Of a stretch of 10,381 nt of DNA, positions 9,051 to 10,381 are shown piece after piece (position 1 is the stretch's first letter; each line of letters opens with the position of its first letter). The position numbers and the translations under genes are program-made. The stretch lies in assembly GCA_023853785.1 (NCBI GenBank), contig JAJIRX010000608.1:1-10381 (forward strand). Reading direction: 5' to 3'. Below the pieces are notes generated by a model. The model was not told the origin of the DNA. It saw only the letters and a program-made list of their open reading frames with translations, and did not search any database. Origin of the DNA: Psilocybe azurescens. Lineage: Eukaryota > Basidiomycota > Agaricomycetes > Agaricales > Agrocybaceae.

Positions 9051-9839
9051 TTAAGATTCTACGGAGTTGCGTAAACTCATGTGTAAGAACTCTAAATCCG
9101 CCAACAAGCACAACTCTTTCATAGACCCCTCAGACCCATTGTGCTCGCGAAACTTGCAGTGCCAATGGTGAGCAAGAATGCTTATATTCTCATATAAGCA
9201 AGTAAATAGCAACTTACTTGCTCGCCATTCCAGCCAATAAGCACAACCAACTTATTCGGGTCCTCATGTGTAGCTCCCACGTCACGGGTGGATAGGCTCC
9301 TTTAGTAGGGTCGAGCGTACCTGCCACATTTTTAAAGCCTTTTCCACTTCATCGCTAGTGTAACCCATCTTCAAAGACAAAAATACAATTCCGGTCACCG
9401 GTGCATTGAATGCCGCGTCTGTATCGCTGTTAAATTCGACGTGATTCATCTTCAACACCCCATCCCGCAAATAAGGCTTCAGCCGGCCAACCATTTCTGG
9501 ATAGTCTGGACGATCCATCATCGCTTGATGGTGCTTGTGGCTTTTCCATACTATTTCAAGTCAGTCGACCTCCGGTATGGCCACTGGTAATTGTGCTCTA
9601 CCTACAACCATCCAGAAAATATTATTGTCTTCATCTTTGGAGGCCGGAATAGATCCTGCACATTCAATTATTTTGGATGATCCGACTAGTCTCTACGGCA
9701 GCTCGGCAGCCCTGCTAGCTACTCACCTAAGGCATCCGTCGGCCTTCGATACATGGTCCACGGTGGGCTTGAATATCTCGTCCAGGTTGGCGAGGAACTC
9801 TTCTGTTCCGGACCACCATACGAATTCGACAATTGGCAT
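9051..9839 (-). CDS. ABM-like two-domain protein, copy D
   Basis: This is a fourth family member, separated from copies A-C by ATG7 and the carrier but on the same strand. ATG at 9839-9837 starts MPIVEFVWW. Exons are 9839-9727, 9655-9602, 9550-9218 and 9143-9051, with GT-AG introns of 71, 51 and 74 nt; about 196 residues after correction. The first half carries FLANLDEIFKPTVDHVSKAD, GCLRIYSGLQ, NNIFWMVVVWKSHKHHQAMM and RPDYPEMV. The linker has MNHVEFNSDTD. The second half begins NAPVTGIVFLSLKMG and ends THEDPNKLVVLIGWNGEQ; the last exon ends FLHMSLRNSVES. One shift is needed in exon 2 (between SGLQ and DEDNN, near 9635) and one near 9280, where the uncorrected frame stops. Function is unknown; the fold suggests a small dimeric barrel. 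It is more diverged from A and B than their shared exon lengths would suggest. Confidence 0.75.
9179..9221 (-). repeat. Two competing hairpins at copy D intron 3 donor
   Basis: One inverted repeat is TGCTTATAT/ATATAAGCA (9179-9187 with 9192-9200, 4-base loop). A second is GCAAGTAA/TTACTTGC (9198-9205 with 9214-9221). The second overlaps the 5' splice site of intron 3 (GTAAGT at 9217-9212 on the minus strand). The two share bases 9198-9200, so they cannot both form fully. Confidence 0.65.
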
Positions 9840-9937
9840 AGTAGGGTGAAACAAGAAGTATCAGACTGTGCGAATTTTCTCGTGATGCCTGCCTGGCCTT
9901 GATTGCGCCTTTTCAGACATTCCTCTCAGGAGACGGG
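9840..9937. promoter_or_regulatory. Short divergent promoter region
   Basis: Only 98 nt separate the start of copy D (minus) from the proposed start of the small plus-strand gene. If both genes are real, they share this stretch as a bidirectional promoter or their leaders overlap. No TATA box is evident. The arrangement is an inference that depends on the small gene being real. Confidence 0.3.
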
Positions 9938-10192
9938 ATGAGAGAGTCGCCGGAACCACCAATCATTTTGGGATACCGTGTGGTGAGTCATGTAATCTGA
10001 TAAGATACTACTTTTTGGTAAGCTATTGATGATACTCAAAAGGAAGTGATCGGAGGCACAGCAAGAATGGTGGCCATCTTCATAATTCTGTCATTGGTGA
10101 CTTTCGCAGTCTCCCATATACGGAAGAACTTCCAAACGAGTTCTGTGGAGGCCCAAGCAGGCCCAATCATTCAATTATGGCGAGCCAAATAG
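9938..10192 (+). CDS. Possible small single-pass membrane protein
   Basis: Two exons, 9938-9982 and 10043-10192, are joined by a 60-nt intron with a GTGAGT donor and AAAAG acceptor, and give a 64-residue protein. It starts MRESPEPPIILGYRV and continues EVIGGTARM. A hydrophobic segment VAIFIILSLVTFAV (residues about 25-38) looks like one membrane span, followed by basic HIRKN and a polar tail ending QLWRAK. I do not recognise the family. Support comes from the well-placed intron that keeps frame, its typical size, and a plausible membrane topology. Against it: the frame stays open upstream to 9845 without another ATG, and the opposite strand is also open over part of exon 2. The 189 nt to the right edge show no further gene. 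Confidence 0.4.
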
Positions 10193-10381
10193 GAGCCATG
10201 GCAACAAGGCAACCATAATTAAATTTAGAATGCGTCCATTTCCAATCGTTTTCGATACAACAACCAAAATACAATAGGACACAGAAAGTGGCATGTTGAA
10301 GAATTCAGTTTATTCAAATGATTGAGTCTACTCTTTATTGTGAGTGGTACGGAAAACCCTTTGACAATGTGATGGCCCAGT

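Noticed and set aside
1..10381. CRISPR array, tRNA, rRNA or transposon ends
   Set aside because: No regular repeat-spacer pattern, no cloverleaf or rRNA-like segment, and no terminal repeats with target duplications were found by eye.

Overview
The window is nuclear DNA of a filamentous basidiomycete, probably an Agaricomycete mushroom-type fungus. The genes are cut by many short GT-AG introns (about 49-74 nt). The two best-recognised proteins, ATG7 and the mitochondrial phosphate carrier, read like fungal orthologues. The remaining recognisable genes belong to a fungal two-domain ABM-like (dimeric alpha-beta barrel) family. All calls come from reading the sequence by eye; no database search was run.

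Layout, left to right. 1-253 is non-coding, with a phased ACGCGAC motif cluster. On the minus strand follow three ABM-like copies in tandem: copy A (254-1143, degraded), copy B (1197-1988, best preserved) and copy C (2423-2715, internally deleted). 2716-3722 is intergenic and holds the ATG7 promoter. On the plus strand are ATG7 (3723-6406, 12 exons), the E1-like enzyme of autophagy, and a MIR1-type mitochondrial phosphate carrier (6902-8237, 7 exons including a 23-nt exon). An 813-bp spacer between convergent genes follows. Then comes a fourth ABM-like copy, D (9051-9839, minus). Divergent from it is a possible small spliced single-pass membrane protein (9938-10192, plus).

Copies A, B and D share one exon plan (113 or 104, 54, about 332, then a variable last exon), so they are gene duplicates. 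Two housekeeping genes interrupt the array. I see no pathway link between ATG7, the carrier and the ABM-like family.

The most important caveat: intact-looking conserved genes need about ten 1-2 nt indels to keep their reading frame, four in ATG7 and six in the carrier, many at homopolymers. The ABM-like copies need similar corrections. Catalytic and signature residues are intact and there are no in-frame nonsense substitutions. Uncorrected indel errors in the assembly are therefore the likeliest cause, and gene predictors would mis-split these genes. Copies A and C carry larger lesions that sequencing error does not easily explain.
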